Source: Pseudoalteromonas espejiana DSM 9414 (GTDB lineage Bacteria; Pseudomonadota; Gammaproteobacteria; Enterobacterales; Alteromonadaceae). Taken from it: DNA of 64,000 bases. The stretch is taken from NCBI RefSeq assembly GCF_002221525.1, contig NZ_CP011028.1, forward strand, positions 755,001-819,000, written 5' to 3'. The notes beneath the pieces were generated by a model that was not told where the DNA came from, did not search any database, and saw nothing but the letters and a program-made list of their open reading frames with translations. The position numbers and the translations under genes are program-made. Below, one piece after another: positions 35,374-44,024 of this stretch (position 1 is its first letter; each line of letters opens with the position of its first letter).

Positions 35374-36089
35374 TTTAAGGTTTTCATTATTGGTGTAAGT
35401 TGCTTAGCCCAAAGGTCATAGCCTGCCTTGTTTAAATGGGTGCCATCGGTAGTTAGCGTTTCACTAAGTGTGCCTTGAGGGCTTAAAAATGCGGGGTGTA
35501 AGTCTATATAGGTAAATTTTGCGTGCTTAATTGTTTTAATTTGCTGGTTAACGGTTTGCGCCATTTGCGTTATAAAATCGCGATGATCGGGCAAAATACT
35601 TTGTACATAAATTTGTGTATTAGGAAGCGAGTTATTGAGCTGAGTCACTATTTTTTCTATATTTTCACTTACCGACGATAGGTTTTTAACTTGCTTTATA
35701 TAATGAAAATTAAAAATATCGTTAACGCCAATTTTTAAAAATATAGCTTTAGGTGGGGCTGCTTTTAATTCGTTTAAACGCGCTAAAACACCGTAGGTCA
35801 TATCGCCACTAATACCGCGGTTTCTCACGCGCAGGTCGTTAAACCTAATGGCCCAATTTAATCCCTGCTCAGTAATGCTATCACCAATAAAAACAATATC
35901 GCCTTTGCGCAAAGGTTGCAGCTTAAAGTGCGCTATGCGCTCACTATAGTGGTTTTTTAACCATTGGGACTGAAAAGGAATTAGCGTTTCAGCATTGGCT
36001 TTAAAGCTTATTAAAGTAGCCCATATAATGAATGTGCTTAATATAAAAATGCTGTATTGGTGTGTGGTACTACTTGGTTTATGACTCAT
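35370..36089 (-). CDS. SGNH/GDSL-family esterase
   Basis: A 239-residue exported hydrolase. A hydrophobic N-terminal segment (IFILSTFIIWATLISFKANA) acts as signal or anchor. The four SGNH blocks are present: VFIGDSITEQG near residue 68 (nucleophile Ser), RGISGDMTYG, KIGVNDIF, and DGTHLNKAGYDLWA with the catalytic Asp-His. The closest relatives are acetylhydrolase-type esterases of the PAF-AH/sialate family. Being translated together with a CE4 deacetylase points to de-O-acetylation plus de-N-acetylation of a glycan. Confidence 0.85.
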   Translation of the reverse strand: MSHKPSSTTHQYSIFILSTFIIWATLISFKANAETLIPFQSQWLKNHYSERIAHFKLQPLRKGDIVFIGDSITEQGLNWAIRFNDLRVRNRGISGDMTYGVLARLNELKAAPPKAIFLKIGVNDIFNFHYIKQVKNLSSVSENIEKIVTQLNNSLPNTQIYVQSILPDHRDFITQMAQTVNQQIKTIKHAKFTYIDLHPAFLSPQGTLSETLTTDGTHLNKAGYDLWAKQLTPIMKTLK

Positions 36090-36167
36090 AAAAAGCTGCG
36101 CTTATAGACATACTAACTTAGCAATGTATCTATAAACGCCAGATTTTGATACGTGTTGCATTCGTAT

Positions 36168-36461
36168 TCAGGCTTTGTTTTTAAACATTCCTTTTATTAA
36201 GCCTATTAATTTGGCTATCCCTAAAGTAAGTAACATAGGTACGCCTATTAAAATAAGCTCTTTTACAAAGGGTAAAATGTACATTAGTACGGGGGCTATA
36301 TTTGGTTTTTCACCATCGGGTGCACCATGGGTGTAGCCTTGCTGATTTATTTGTGCCGCCCAGTCGGTGAGCTCTAAACTAACCAGTAGCAAGCTCACTA
36401 AAAGCGATACAATTAACACTATGCTGGTGCGGCTTTGCCACTGTTGTTTTAGGTGCTTCAT
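36168..36461 (-). CDS. small two-helix membrane protein
   Basis: A 97-residue protein with two transmembrane segments (residues about 13-33 and 60-88) and a short periplasmic loop (QINQQGYTHGAPDGEKPN) between them. No family was recognised. Its ATG shares a base with the stop of the DUF4405 gene (TAATG), so it is probably its partner subunit. The context is downstream of a Fur-box-controlled TonB receptor. Confidence 0.65.
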   Translation of the reverse strand: MKHLKQQWQSRTSIVLIVSLLVSLLLVSLELTDWAAQINQQGYTHGAPDGEKPNIAPVLMYILPFVKELILIGVPMLLTLGIAKLIGLIKGMFKNKA

Positions 36462-36928
36462 TATTTCGCCTCCATGGCAAACATACGTTTAGTAAGTTTT
36501 ACTATCCAAGAAAAGTTAAGCGCTAAATGCACACCTAGCATAGGCATAATAAAGGTGGCGGAATCGTGATGTATTTTCGACCAAAAATCTTGAATGTTTA
36601 AACTGATATTAAGTGCCGGTAGTAAAGCAACCGACACTAAAAAGCCGCTCACAAATACTAATAACATCATTATATAAAGTAGGTAATCCCACACTATATT
36701 AAAGCGCTCGCGTGCTGTTATGTTTGCAAATAAACGGCTAAAGCTGCGTTTTATCCAATCCCAGTGCAGTAGTAAGTGAATAACAAAAGGAATAATAAAA
36801 ACTAGGCTAAACCATTCATGCAAAGGCACGCCCGTGGCCTGTGGTGCACTTACTAGCATAAAGCTAATAAGCAGTAAGGTGTCCATTACATAACGGAACT
36901 TTTGTAAGTTTTGTTTCCAATCAGACAT
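36461..36928 (-). CDS. DUF4405 family cytochrome-b-like membrane protein
   Basis: A 155-residue protein with four predicted helices and helix-buried histidines in VIHLLLHWDW and in MPMLGVHLALNF, as in DUF4405 and cytochrome-b561/ferric-reductase-like proteins. Those histidines could ligate haem. It lies after the TonB receptor on the same strand and before a small membrane protein. A role in reducing or handling iron taken up by that receptor is an inference from the context. Confidence 0.7.
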   Translation of the reverse strand: MSDWKQNLQKFRYVMDTLLLISFMLVSAPQATGVPLHEWFSLVFIIPFVIHLLLHWDWIKRSFSRLFANITARERFNIVWDYLLYIMMLLVFVSGFLVSVALLPALNISLNIQDFWSKIHHDSATFIMPMLGVHLALNFSWIVKLTKRMFAMEAK

Positions 36929-36999
36929 TATTAACCCTGAAAAAGTTTATTTACTATTTATGATTGCCGCTATTTAAGGTACGCCCCCCTTAAACAACA

Positions 37000-37026
37000 A
37001 AAGGCTCAATAAAATATTGAGCCTTT
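37000..37026 (-). terminator. terminator after the TonB receptor gene
   Basis: AAGGCTCAATA and TATTGAGCCTT form a perfect 11-bp stem around AAA, 19 bases after the receptor stop. Its minus-strand T-run is short, so some read-through into the DUF4405 pair is possible. Confidence 0.75.
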
Positions 37027-37044
37027 ATCTATTACTAATTTAAA

Positions 37045-39000
37045 TTAAAAAACGTAAGAGGCGCTTAATTTAACATTACGGCCTGCTTCGTAATCTTGCA
37101 CTGTATCGCTTGAGTAAGAAGCATGCGAGTAATAGGTTTTATCAAAAATGTTTTCAACACCTAAGGTCATGCTTAGTGCTTCAAGCTGACTTGGTAGCCA
37201 CTGCATACTGACGTTATGAACCTGATAACCTACTTTATGAATATCAGCACCGCTTGATACCGAGTCATCAGTTCTGTTAACTAGGCTGGTCCAATTAAAT
37301 TTTAAGTCGTACTGTGGTACTGCGTAGCCTAAATTTAAGGAAATACTATCGCCTACTTCATAACGAAGTTGCTCGCCTGTTTCTAGCTGTTCAGAGTCAG
37401 ATTTAGAGTAACTTAAGCGCGCACTAAATAGCGCTTTACGCAGTGAAAGCGTTGATTCAAAACCATCAATATCGTAATCGCCCGAGTTTTCATAGGTACC
37501 AATAGGGCGACCTTTACCAATAGCCCAGTTGTCTATGTAATCTTCAATACGGGTTTTAAATAGGTTTAATGAAAAACCAAATGAGTCTAAGCCCATAATA
37601 TTTTGGTCTTTAAAGGCAAAACCTATGGCGTTATTTACACCGGTTTCTGCTTTTAGGTCTTTATCAAAGTTAGTGCTGTAATCAACGTAGCTTTCACGCA
37701 GGCCAGGGCCCTGAAATAGCTCGGTAGAGCTTGCGTTAACACTCCAGTTATCGTTAATTAGGTATTTAGCCGCTAGGCCAAATGTTAGCTCGTTCCACGA
37801 TTTATCTAACGAATCGTTAGTACCGGCAGAGTACATATCAACTTTAAAGTAGTTGTAACGCACGCCTGGCGTAACAAATAGCTGATCTGTTAACGCTACT
37901 TCATCTTCAATGTATACAGCATGAGAGTCGGCAGTGTCTTTATTGGTTTGTACGTGGTTTGCAATACGTTTTGATACTTGCTCATACCCTTCAGCGCCGT
38001 AGCGTAATGTATGGTTAAAACCAGCCAGTGCTAATTTTGATGTAGCAAGGGCTGTGTAGCCGGTATGCTCTGAGTTACCTTCTGTACCCAATGCAATATA
38101 GCTTAGCTCGTTACGGTAAACGCTTGCACGTAGGGTGATTGCATCGCCTTTATCTAGTTCATAAGCAAGTGAAGTGCTGGTACGTGTGTAGTCAATATCT
38201 TCTGTTTGCGCGTCTGAGTCTTCAGCAAAGCCTGCACCAAAGTTGGTTTTTACGTAGTAGTCGCCTTCATCGTTGTATCTATCGTATGAAAATACTAAAC
38301 GGTTACTCTCGTTTACATCCCAACCTAGCTTAAATATGCCATCTACCGTACGACCTTCGTTACCGGTGACTTCTTTACCGTTACCGTTTTCAAAGTTGTT
38401 TCTGTCGGTGTAGGTGTAGTAGGCAAGGGCGTCTATGTTATCGGTTAGTTGGCCATATAGCGCAGCAGAGCCACCAGCGTAATCATTAGTGCCTAAGTTT
38501 GTGTATAAACGTGCGCCAAAGTCTTGGCCTGGCTCTAGCAAATCTTTTGCATCTTTGGTTTCAAAAGCAACACCGCCTGAAAGGCCGCCGGTAAGCACTG
38601 AGTTAGTACCTACTTTAATATCTACCGCTTTTAAAATATCTGCGTTAATTAATAAGTTACCCGAGTGATGAAACATGTTGTTGTTTTGGCTAATACCATC
38701 AACAGTAATATTTAAATCTAAGTCATCAACACCACGAATATTAATGCCTTGTACAATTGAGTGCGAGCCACCTACATCAATACCCGCTTGGTCGCGTAAT
38801 AAATCACTTAAATGGTTAGCTTGCTTTCTTTCTATGTCGTCTTGTAATAGCGAGTCGTTAGTAATAGTTGTGCCCCATACTTCAATTGTTTCTGATGTAT
38901 CGGGAGCTTGTTCCGCTAAGCTTGCAAATGACATGCTAGTACACAAAGTACCAACAACAATAGTAAGTGAGTTCTTATTAAATGGGAGCATGTTTTTCAT
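37045..39000 (-). CDS. TonB-dependent outer-membrane receptor, Fur-regulated
   Basis: A 651-residue receptor. The signal peptide ends near SFASLAEQA, the TonB box is probably ETIEVWGT, and a plug domain (about residues 50-165) includes LSDLLRDQAGIDVGGSHSIV and IRGVDDLDLNITVDGI. A 22-strand beta barrel ends in the aromatic motif LSASYVF. The plug resembles haem or catecholate receptors more than vitamin B12 receptors. A Fur box lies 30 bases upstream, so expression should rise in iron starvation. The ligand is not determinable here. Confidence 0.9.
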   Translation of the reverse strand: MKNMLPFNKNSLTIVVGTLCTSMSFASLAEQAPDTSETIEVWGTTITNDSLLQDDIERKQANHLSDLLRDQAGIDVGGSHSIVQGINIRGVDDLDLNITVDGISQNNNMFHHSGNLLINADILKAVDIKVGTNSVLTGGLSGGVAFETKDAKDLLEPGQDFGARLYTNLGTNDYAGGSAALYGQLTDNIDALAYYTYTDRNNFENGNGKEVTGNEGRTVDGIFKLGWDVNESNRLVFSYDRYNDEGDYYVKTNFGAGFAEDSDAQTEDIDYTRTSTSLAYELDKGDAITLRASVYRNELSYIALGTEGNSEHTGYTALATSKLALAGFNHTLRYGAEGYEQVSKRIANHVQTNKDTADSHAVYIEDEVALTDQLFVTPGVRYNYFKVDMYSAGTNDSLDKSWNELTFGLAAKYLINDNWSVNASSTELFQGPGLRESYVDYSTNFDKDLKAETGVNNAIGFAFKDQNIMGLDSFGFSLNLFKTRIEDYIDNWAIGKGRPIGTYENSGDYDIDGFESTLSLRKALFSARLSYSKSDSEQLETGEQLRYEVGDSISLNLGYAVPQYDLKFNWTSLVNRTDDSVSSGADIHKVGYQVHNVSMQWLPSQLEALSMTLGVENIFDKTYYSHASYSSDTVQDYEAGRNVKLSASYVF

Positions 39001-39029
39001 CGTGAGTATTATTATCTAACTTTAATATG

Positions 39030-39048
39030 ATTAAGAATGATTCGTATT
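39030..39048 (-). promoter_or_regulatory. Fur box upstream of the TonB receptor
   Basis: Read on the minus strand, AATACGAATCATTCTTAAT closely follows the 19-bp Fur consensus GATAATGATAATCATTATC, with the central GAATCATTC core intact. It lies 30 bases from the receptor start, where it would block the promoter when iron is plentiful. Confidence 0.75.
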
Positions 39049-39108
39049 AGATAGATCGGCGGCACGAATGGCAATTTAAAATACATGCTCTAAATGAATA
39101 GCAATTAT

Positions 39109-40023
39109 CTACGTTTTAAATACTTTGTTTTTTACAAGCTCCCTAAACCACTGGCATACAGGGTCGTTGTGATGACGTTGATGCCAATATAACGATACCT
39201 CAGCGTAACCTAAACCAAGCTCTTTTGGCGGTGTTTTCGCTACTACGTCGTGCTGCTGGCACACATCGGCGGCAAAGTGGTTGGGAACATAAAATATTAA
39301 GTCAGTATTTTCGGCAATGGTGCCAATACTATAAAAGTTTTTTAACCGTACAGGGGTCGCAATATTATCAATACCCAGTGCGGCAAAATTTTGTGCAATG
39401 GTTAAATCTTTTTCTCCCTGAATAGATATTTGCCCAAAGTTACAATCGCGCAATAGCTCAACACTTAGCTCACGATTGGCCAGTTTATGATTGCGTGCCA
39501 TAACAAGTTTAAACTCTCGCTCAAACAATGGCTGGCAATAGAGTTTACCTTCTGAGTTAGCTGGTTTATGGCCTGTTATTACAAAATGGGCTTCGCCTTT
39601 TAGTAAATCAGAAAACTGTGGTTTAGGTAGGGTATCTATTTCAAGCGTTATATTAGGTGCTTGCTCGCGTACTTCTTTAATTATTGTTTTTATAAACAAA
39701 TGCATTTGCGGCGGCAAACCAAATAGCTTTATGGTGGCTTCGCTGGTTTTAGGATCAAAGGTTTGCTTATTAACCAGCGTTTCTACCATGTTTAAAATAG
39801 AATTTAAGTCTTGCTGAATCGACTGCGCTTTCGGTGTTAACTCGTAACCACCTGCCATTCTTATTAATAACTGATCGTCAAACAGGGTGCGTAACTTACT
39901 CAAAGAACGGCTAATAGAAGGTTGACTCAAACCTAAAGTTAGTGCGGTATTACTAATATGTTTTTCGTTTAATAGCTGTTTTAAAATAATAAGCAGGTTT
40001 AGGTCAAGCTGGTTTAAATTCAT
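39109..40023 (-). CDS. LysR-family transcriptional regulator
   Basis: A 304-residue LysR regulator. The N-terminal winged HTH has NTALTLGLSQPSISRSLSKL (about residues 21-40), and a periplasmic-binding-like effector domain follows from residue 90. It is divergent from the SMP-30-like gene with a 226-base gap that contains a GATAATTATC palindrome, so regulation of that gene is the simplest hypothesis. The effector is unknown. Confidence 0.9.
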   Translation of the reverse strand: MNLNQLDLNLLIILKQLLNEKHISNTALTLGLSQPSISRSLSKLRTLFDDQLLIRMAGGYELTPKAQSIQQDLNSILNMVETLVNKQTFDPKTSEATIKLFGLPPQMHLFIKTIIKEVREQAPNITLEIDTLPKPQFSDLLKGEAHFVITGHKPANSEGKLYCQPLFEREFKLVMARNHKLANRELSVELLRDCNFGQISIQGEKDLTIAQNFAALGIDNIATPVRLKNFYSIGTIAENTDLIFYVPNHFAADVCQQHDVVAKTPPKELGLGYAEVSLYWHQRHHNDPVCQWFRELVKNKVFKT

Positions 40024-40177
40024 AGTAGGGTTTACAAGTTGGCAGTATTTTAGGCCTTTATCCTAGCACTTAATGAGTTAGGCAGGTAAGGCTGTTTATT
40101 TTATGGGAGTTAAAATAGGCTTAATTGTTTTAAAATATCCTTTATTATATACAAAAACTATAAAGTGATTTGCTCGA

Positions 40178-40193
40178 TTGGATAATTATCAAG
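40178..40193. promoter_or_regulatory. palindrome between LysR and SMP-30-like genes
   Basis: TTGGATAATTATCAAG contains the perfect 10-bp palindrome GATAATTATC, 57 bases from the start of the SMP-30-like gene. It fits the dyad (T-N11-A type) sites of LysR regulators but is AT-rich and may be chance. Confidence 0.35.
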
Positions 40194-40249
40194 CTTTAAA
40201 TTTAAAATATACTGGCTGTATTAAATAAAACATACCAAGGATACAGCAC

Positions 40250-41341
40250 ATGAAATCACTTTATTTAGCAGCCGCTTTATTAGCTACAGGGTTAAGCAGC
40301 CCAGTGTCGGCCGATTTATTGACCCCACAGCTTTTAGTCGATTTACCCAATACATTTAATTCGCCAGCCAGTAGCGACATAGACAGCCAAGGCAATGTAT
40401 TTATAACTTCGCCCAATTTTCATAACGATACCCTAATTAAAGCAGGCGAAATGCAAACACCCGCAGTGCCGCGTATTGGCATGCTTGATAAAAACAATAA
40501 CTTCACCAATTGGTACACTTTTAAACCTGAAGATATGGCACCTACCACAGGAAAAATTGCGCCTATGGGAATCGCATTTGGACCCGATGGCAATGCCTAC
40601 GTAGCCGACATGCAAATGTGGTTTGATGGCAGTTATAAGTCGCGTATCTTGCGCATAAATGTAGTTAACGGAAAAGCCATCAGCGTGGATGAAGTAGCCA
40701 CAGGGCTTTTATTTCCAAATGCGGTGGTATTTAAAGGCGACGACTTATTTATTTCAGAAACCGTACTTAAGCTTAAAAATAATAAGCAATTAAGTGGCGT
40801 ATATAAAATTAATATAAACGAGCTTAATGCTAAACAGCCTGCGCAGTTTAAACCTTATTTAAGCGAGAGCGATCACGACCCTCGTTTATTTGATGTTTTT
40901 ACCTCAAACGCCAGCTTAAAGTTTGGTGCTAACGGCCTAACCTTTGATGGCGAAGGTAATTTATATACCAGCATTATGGAAGATGGCAGCGTAATTAAAA
41001 CCACCATGAATGCACAAAACGAAAAAATAAGCTCTGCGGTATTTGCAACAGGTTTAGTGGCAACAGATGGCTTAAAATGGGATAAGCGCACTAACAAAAT
41101 TTATATAACAGACCTATTTGCTAATGCTATTTACAGCATTGATATGCAAGGTAAATTAGCGTTACTGGCACAAAATGGCAATACCACAGGGTTACATGGA
41201 GAGCTTGATGCACCGTCAGAGCTAATAGTGCGCGGTAAAGATATTATTATCATGAATTTTGACGCGGTATTCGACAGCCCTAAAATGGTGAATAAGCAAG
41301 CCGACAACCCGCATACGCTATCAGTTATTAAGTTAAAATAA
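40250..41341 (+). CDS. secreted SMP-30/gluconolactonase-like beta-propeller protein
   Basis: A 363-residue exported protein with a signal peptide (MKSLYLAAALLATGLSSPVSA). It has six-bladed-propeller repeats: VFITSPNF, GIAFGPDGNAYVADMQMW, GANGLTFDGEGNLYTSIMEDG, TDGLKWDKRTNKIYITDLF. These are typical of SMP-30/gluconolactonase and strictosidine-synthase-like proteins. A lactonase role is possible, but I cannot confirm the metal ligands. Regulated probably by the divergent LysR. It ends at a bidirectional terminator. Confidence 0.75.
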   Translation: MKSLYLAAALLATGLSSPVSADLLTPQLLVDLPNTFNSPASSDIDSQGNVFITSPNFHNDTLIKAGEMQTPAVPRIGMLDKNNNFTNWYTFKPEDMAPTTGKIAPMGIAFGPDGNAYVADMQMWFDGSYKSRILRINVVNGKAISVDEVATGLLFPNAVVFKGDDLFISETVLKLKNNKQLSGVYKININELNAKQPAQFKPYLSESDHDPRLFDVFTSNASLKFGANGLTFDGEGNLYTSIMEDGSVIKTTMNAQNEKISSAVFATGLVATDGLKWDKRTNKIYITDLFANAIYSIDMQGKLALLAQNGNTTGLHGELDAPSELIVRGKDIIIMNFDAVFDSPKMVNKQADNPHTLSVIKLK

Positions 41342-41350
41342 CTAAACTTA

Positions 41351-41382
41351 AAAACCCCAATTACATGCGTAATTGGGGTTTT
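41351..41382. terminator. bidirectional terminator between SMP-30-like and SDR genes
   Basis: AAAACCCCAATTAC and GTAATTGGGGTTTT form a perfect 14-bp stem around ATGC, with A- and T-runs built into both ends. It separates two converging genes. Confidence 0.9.
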
Positions 41383-41395
41383 ATATTGTACGGTT

Positions 41396-41995
41396 TTAAA
41401 TGTGATCTAAGGCATCAATGGCTTGGCCTGTTTCGCTGCTTTCAATCGCGTAACGAAACGCTTTAGCAGTATCGGCAGCAGTAACACCTGTGCTGCTATC
41501 CATACCCATAAGCTCCATCGTTTCTTTTACAAAGCGCGGGCTTACCGTATTTACACGTAAGGTGCCTTCAAGCTCTTGAGCAGCGGCTTTAGCAAACGAA
41601 TCAAGTGCAGCATTTACCATGCTTACAGCTGCCGAACCTGGTGCAGGGTTTTGCGCTAAAAAGCCCGAGGTAAATGTAAAGCTACCGCCTTTATTAATAT
41701 GCTTTGCAGCAACATGAAACAGCGCAATGTTACCCATAAGTTTATTACCTACGGTTGTGTTGTAGTCTTGCTCTGATAGCTCATTTACAGGTGCAAAGGC
41801 AATTAAGCCCGCTGTAGATATAACCGCATCTACGTTGCCTACTTGTTCAAACACCGCTTCAATAGATGCTTTGTTTTCAATATCTAGTGTGTAATCACCA
41901 CTTTTAAAATTTGCTGTAATTACTTGATGATCGTGAAGCTCTTTTGCTATTGCAGAGCCAACCATACCTGATGCGCCTACTAATAATATTTTCAT
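41396..41995 (-). CDS. short-chain dehydrogenase/reductase
   Basis: A 199-residue SDR. The start is the ATG at 41995, preceded by AAAAGG, rather than the longer frame to 42070. The dinucleotide motif is LLVGASGMVGSAIA. The active-site region reads FTFTSGFLAQ with no YxxxK where the usual tyrosine-lysine pair belongs (NPAPGSAAVSMVNAAL follows), so catalysis is atypical. Sequences such as LRVNTVSPRFVKETME match short SDRs. It is divergent from a LysR regulator that probably controls it. The substrate is unknown. Confidence 0.82.
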   Translation of the reverse strand: MKILLVGASGMVGSAIAKELHDHQVITANFKSGDYTLDIENKASIEAVFEQVGNVDAVISTAGLIAFAPVNELSEQDYNTTVGNKLMGNIALFHVAAKHINKGGSFTFTSGFLAQNPAPGSAAVSMVNAALDSFAKAAAQELEGTLRVNTVSPRFVKETMELMGMDSSTGVTAADTAKAFRYAIESSETGQAIDALDHI

Positions 41996-42131
41996 TTTAT
42001 TACCTTTTAACACTGTGATTTGTGAATGTAGGGCTAGTGTATTCTCGTCAGTTAAAATGAAAAATAACAAAAAAATAATATTATTTGTGATATTTTTAGA
42101 ATAATCACCAAGGTGTTTTAGCGAGTAACTT

Positions 42132-43028
42132 ATGGATTTATTAAAATCGATTCAGGTGTTTGAGCAAGTAGCAAAGCAACAAAGCTTTAGCCGCGCAGCA
42201 GAGGCGCTTAATTTGGTGCCCTCGGCTGTGAGCCGGCAAATTAATGAGCTTGAAAAGTGGCTCGATGTAAGGTTAATAAACCGCACTACACGTTCGCTTA
42301 GCTTAACCGAAGACGGCAAAACGTATTTATTAAAGCTCAGTGATATTCGCGAGCAAGTTACTCAGCTTAGGCACCCTAAAAATTACCAGCACGAAATTAA
42401 AGGCCTAATTAAACTTACCGCGCCAATTATGATTGGCCAATACATGCTACCCAGTGCGTTAGCTGAATTTAAGAGCTTACACCCTGATGTAGACCTTTCT
42501 ATTGCATTAATGAACCGAAAAATAGAGCTGGTAGAAGAAGGAATTGACTTAGCAATACGCGTAGGGCACTTGAGTGACTCCACCATGGTGGCGCGTAATA
42601 TGGGTAAAATGGAATTTAAAACCGTAGCAAGCCCAGCTTATTTAGCAAAACACGGCACGCCAAACACACTAAAAGATCTTAAAAATTTTAATTGCCTCAT
42701 AAACACGGTCGTTGCTAACGCAAAGCGTTGGAGTTATACGCTTGATGGTAAAAATACCATTGTAAAAGTCTCTGGCAGTTTGGAGGTTAACGACTCACAA
42801 AGTTTAAAAGCGTTTGCTTTAGCAAGCCAAGGTATTGCGCAACTCCCCAATTTTTACGTTAACCAAGCGCTTGAAAGTGGTGAGCTAGTAGAGGTGCTAA
42901 GTGAATATGCGCCAAGCCCACTACCTATTAATTTACTTTATCCGTCTCAACGTTTGTTAAGCCCAACAGTTAAAGCTTTAGTCGATTATTTAGTAAACCA
43001 CTTATCTCAATATAAAAGTAATTGGTAA
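42132..43028 (+). CDS. LysR-family transcriptional regulator
   Basis: A 298-residue LysR protein of the CrgA/DmlR-like class: HTH SFSRAAEALNLVPSAVSRQI, then a typical effector domain (LIKLTAPIMIGQYMLPSAL, EGIDLAIRVGHL). It is divergent from the SDR gene (136-base gap), its likely target, and convergent with another LysR gene one base after its stop. Confidence 0.9.
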   Translation: MDLLKSIQVFEQVAKQQSFSRAAEALNLVPSAVSRQINELEKWLDVRLINRTTRSLSLTEDGKTYLLKLSDIREQVTQLRHPKNYQHEIKGLIKLTAPIMIGQYMLPSALAEFKSLHPDVDLSIALMNRKIELVEEGIDLAIRVGHLSDSTMVARNMGKMEFKTVASPAYLAKHGTPNTLKDLKNFNCLINTVVANAKRWSYTLDGKNTIVKVSGSLEVNDSQSLKAFALASQGIAQLPNFYVNQALESGELVEVLSEYAPSPLPINLLYPSQRLLSPTVKALVDYLVNHLSQYKSNW

Positions 43029-43029
43029 G

Positions 43030-43905
43030 CTAGTTTTTAAACCAGTTGGTGGTAAATTTAATAAAATGGCTAATACGTGCTGATTCGTTAATTAGCTGTG
43101 GGTGAATTAAATACACATCAGATTGCGGATACTGTAACTGCGTTAATACCGGCTTTAAAGTGTGAGCGTTAATTTCTAAATCTACTAAATACTCGGGGGT
43201 ATATATAATTCCCTGACCTTGCAGTGCAAGGTTTTTAAGCATGTGGTTATCGTTAATGCTTAGTTTTCCTTCAAGCTCAATGGCCCTATCTGAAAAGTGC
43301 CACAGGCTAAATTGCGTGCTGGTTAAACAGCTATGCTTTAATAAATCTTCCACGTCGCTTGGCTCACCACTTTTAGCAATATAACTTGGGGCTGCGCAGC
43401 ACACCTGTTTATAACTAAATAGCTTTTTGGCAATCATATTTTGGGGCGGATTAAGGGTTGATCTAAATGCAATATCGTAATTGCTTTGAATCAAATCGTG
43501 AGGGGTGTAGCTGCAGTCTATATTAAATTTAACATCAGGGTACTTTTGGTTAAATTGCTCGCAAATAGTTAGCAGGTATCTATTGGTAAATTGGCTCGGC
43601 GCGGTAATTCTAATGTTGCCGGCAATCGCCTCGTGTTCATGGGCTAAGGTGCGTTCAAGCTCTAATAATGTGCTTTTAATATTTCCCATACAACTAAGCA
43701 CGTGCTCTCCTTGTGGGGTGAGCTTTACACTGCGGGTCGTGCGAATAAGTAGGGCTCTTTGGTATTCTTTTTCGAGCGCTTTTATTTGCTCAGACAAATA
43801 CCCTCGGGAGATCCCAAGCGCTAAAGCAGCCTTAGAAAAGCTTAAGTGTTTGGCTACTTCGTTAAACAAAAATAACCGTTCAAATTTTTTATGTTCTCTA
43901 AGCAT
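43030..43905 (-). CDS. LysR-family transcriptional regulator
   Basis: A 291-residue LysR protein, HTH SFSKAALALGISRGYLSEQI, effector domain with NIRITAPSQFTNRYLL and YDIAFRSTLNPP. It is divergent from the aldo-keto reductase/GH13 operon with 119 bases between, and so probably its regulator. Its 3' end nearly meets that of the preceding LysR gene. Confidence 0.9.
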   Translation of the reverse strand: MLREHKKFERLFLFNEVAKHLSFSKAALALGISRGYLSEQIKALEKEYQRALLIRTTRSVKLTPQGEHVLSCMGNIKSTLLELERTLAHEHEAIAGNIRITAPSQFTNRYLLTICEQFNQKYPDVKFNIDCSYTPHDLIQSNYDIAFRSTLNPPQNMIAKKLFSYKQVCCAAPSYIAKSGEPSDVEDLLKHSCLTSTQFSLWHFSDRAIELEGKLSINDNHMLKNLALQGQGIIYTPEYLVDLEINAHTLKPVLTQLQYPQSDVYLIHPQLINESARISHFIKFTTNWFKN

Positions 43906-44024
43906 TTAAATGAGCACTGTGTTTTTATTGTTTGTTATAGCAAATAATGAGTTTTATTTTTAGTATTTAGTTGAATAATTTAATCGGTAAACTACAAGTT
44001 ACTCTTTTTTAATACCGATAACTC

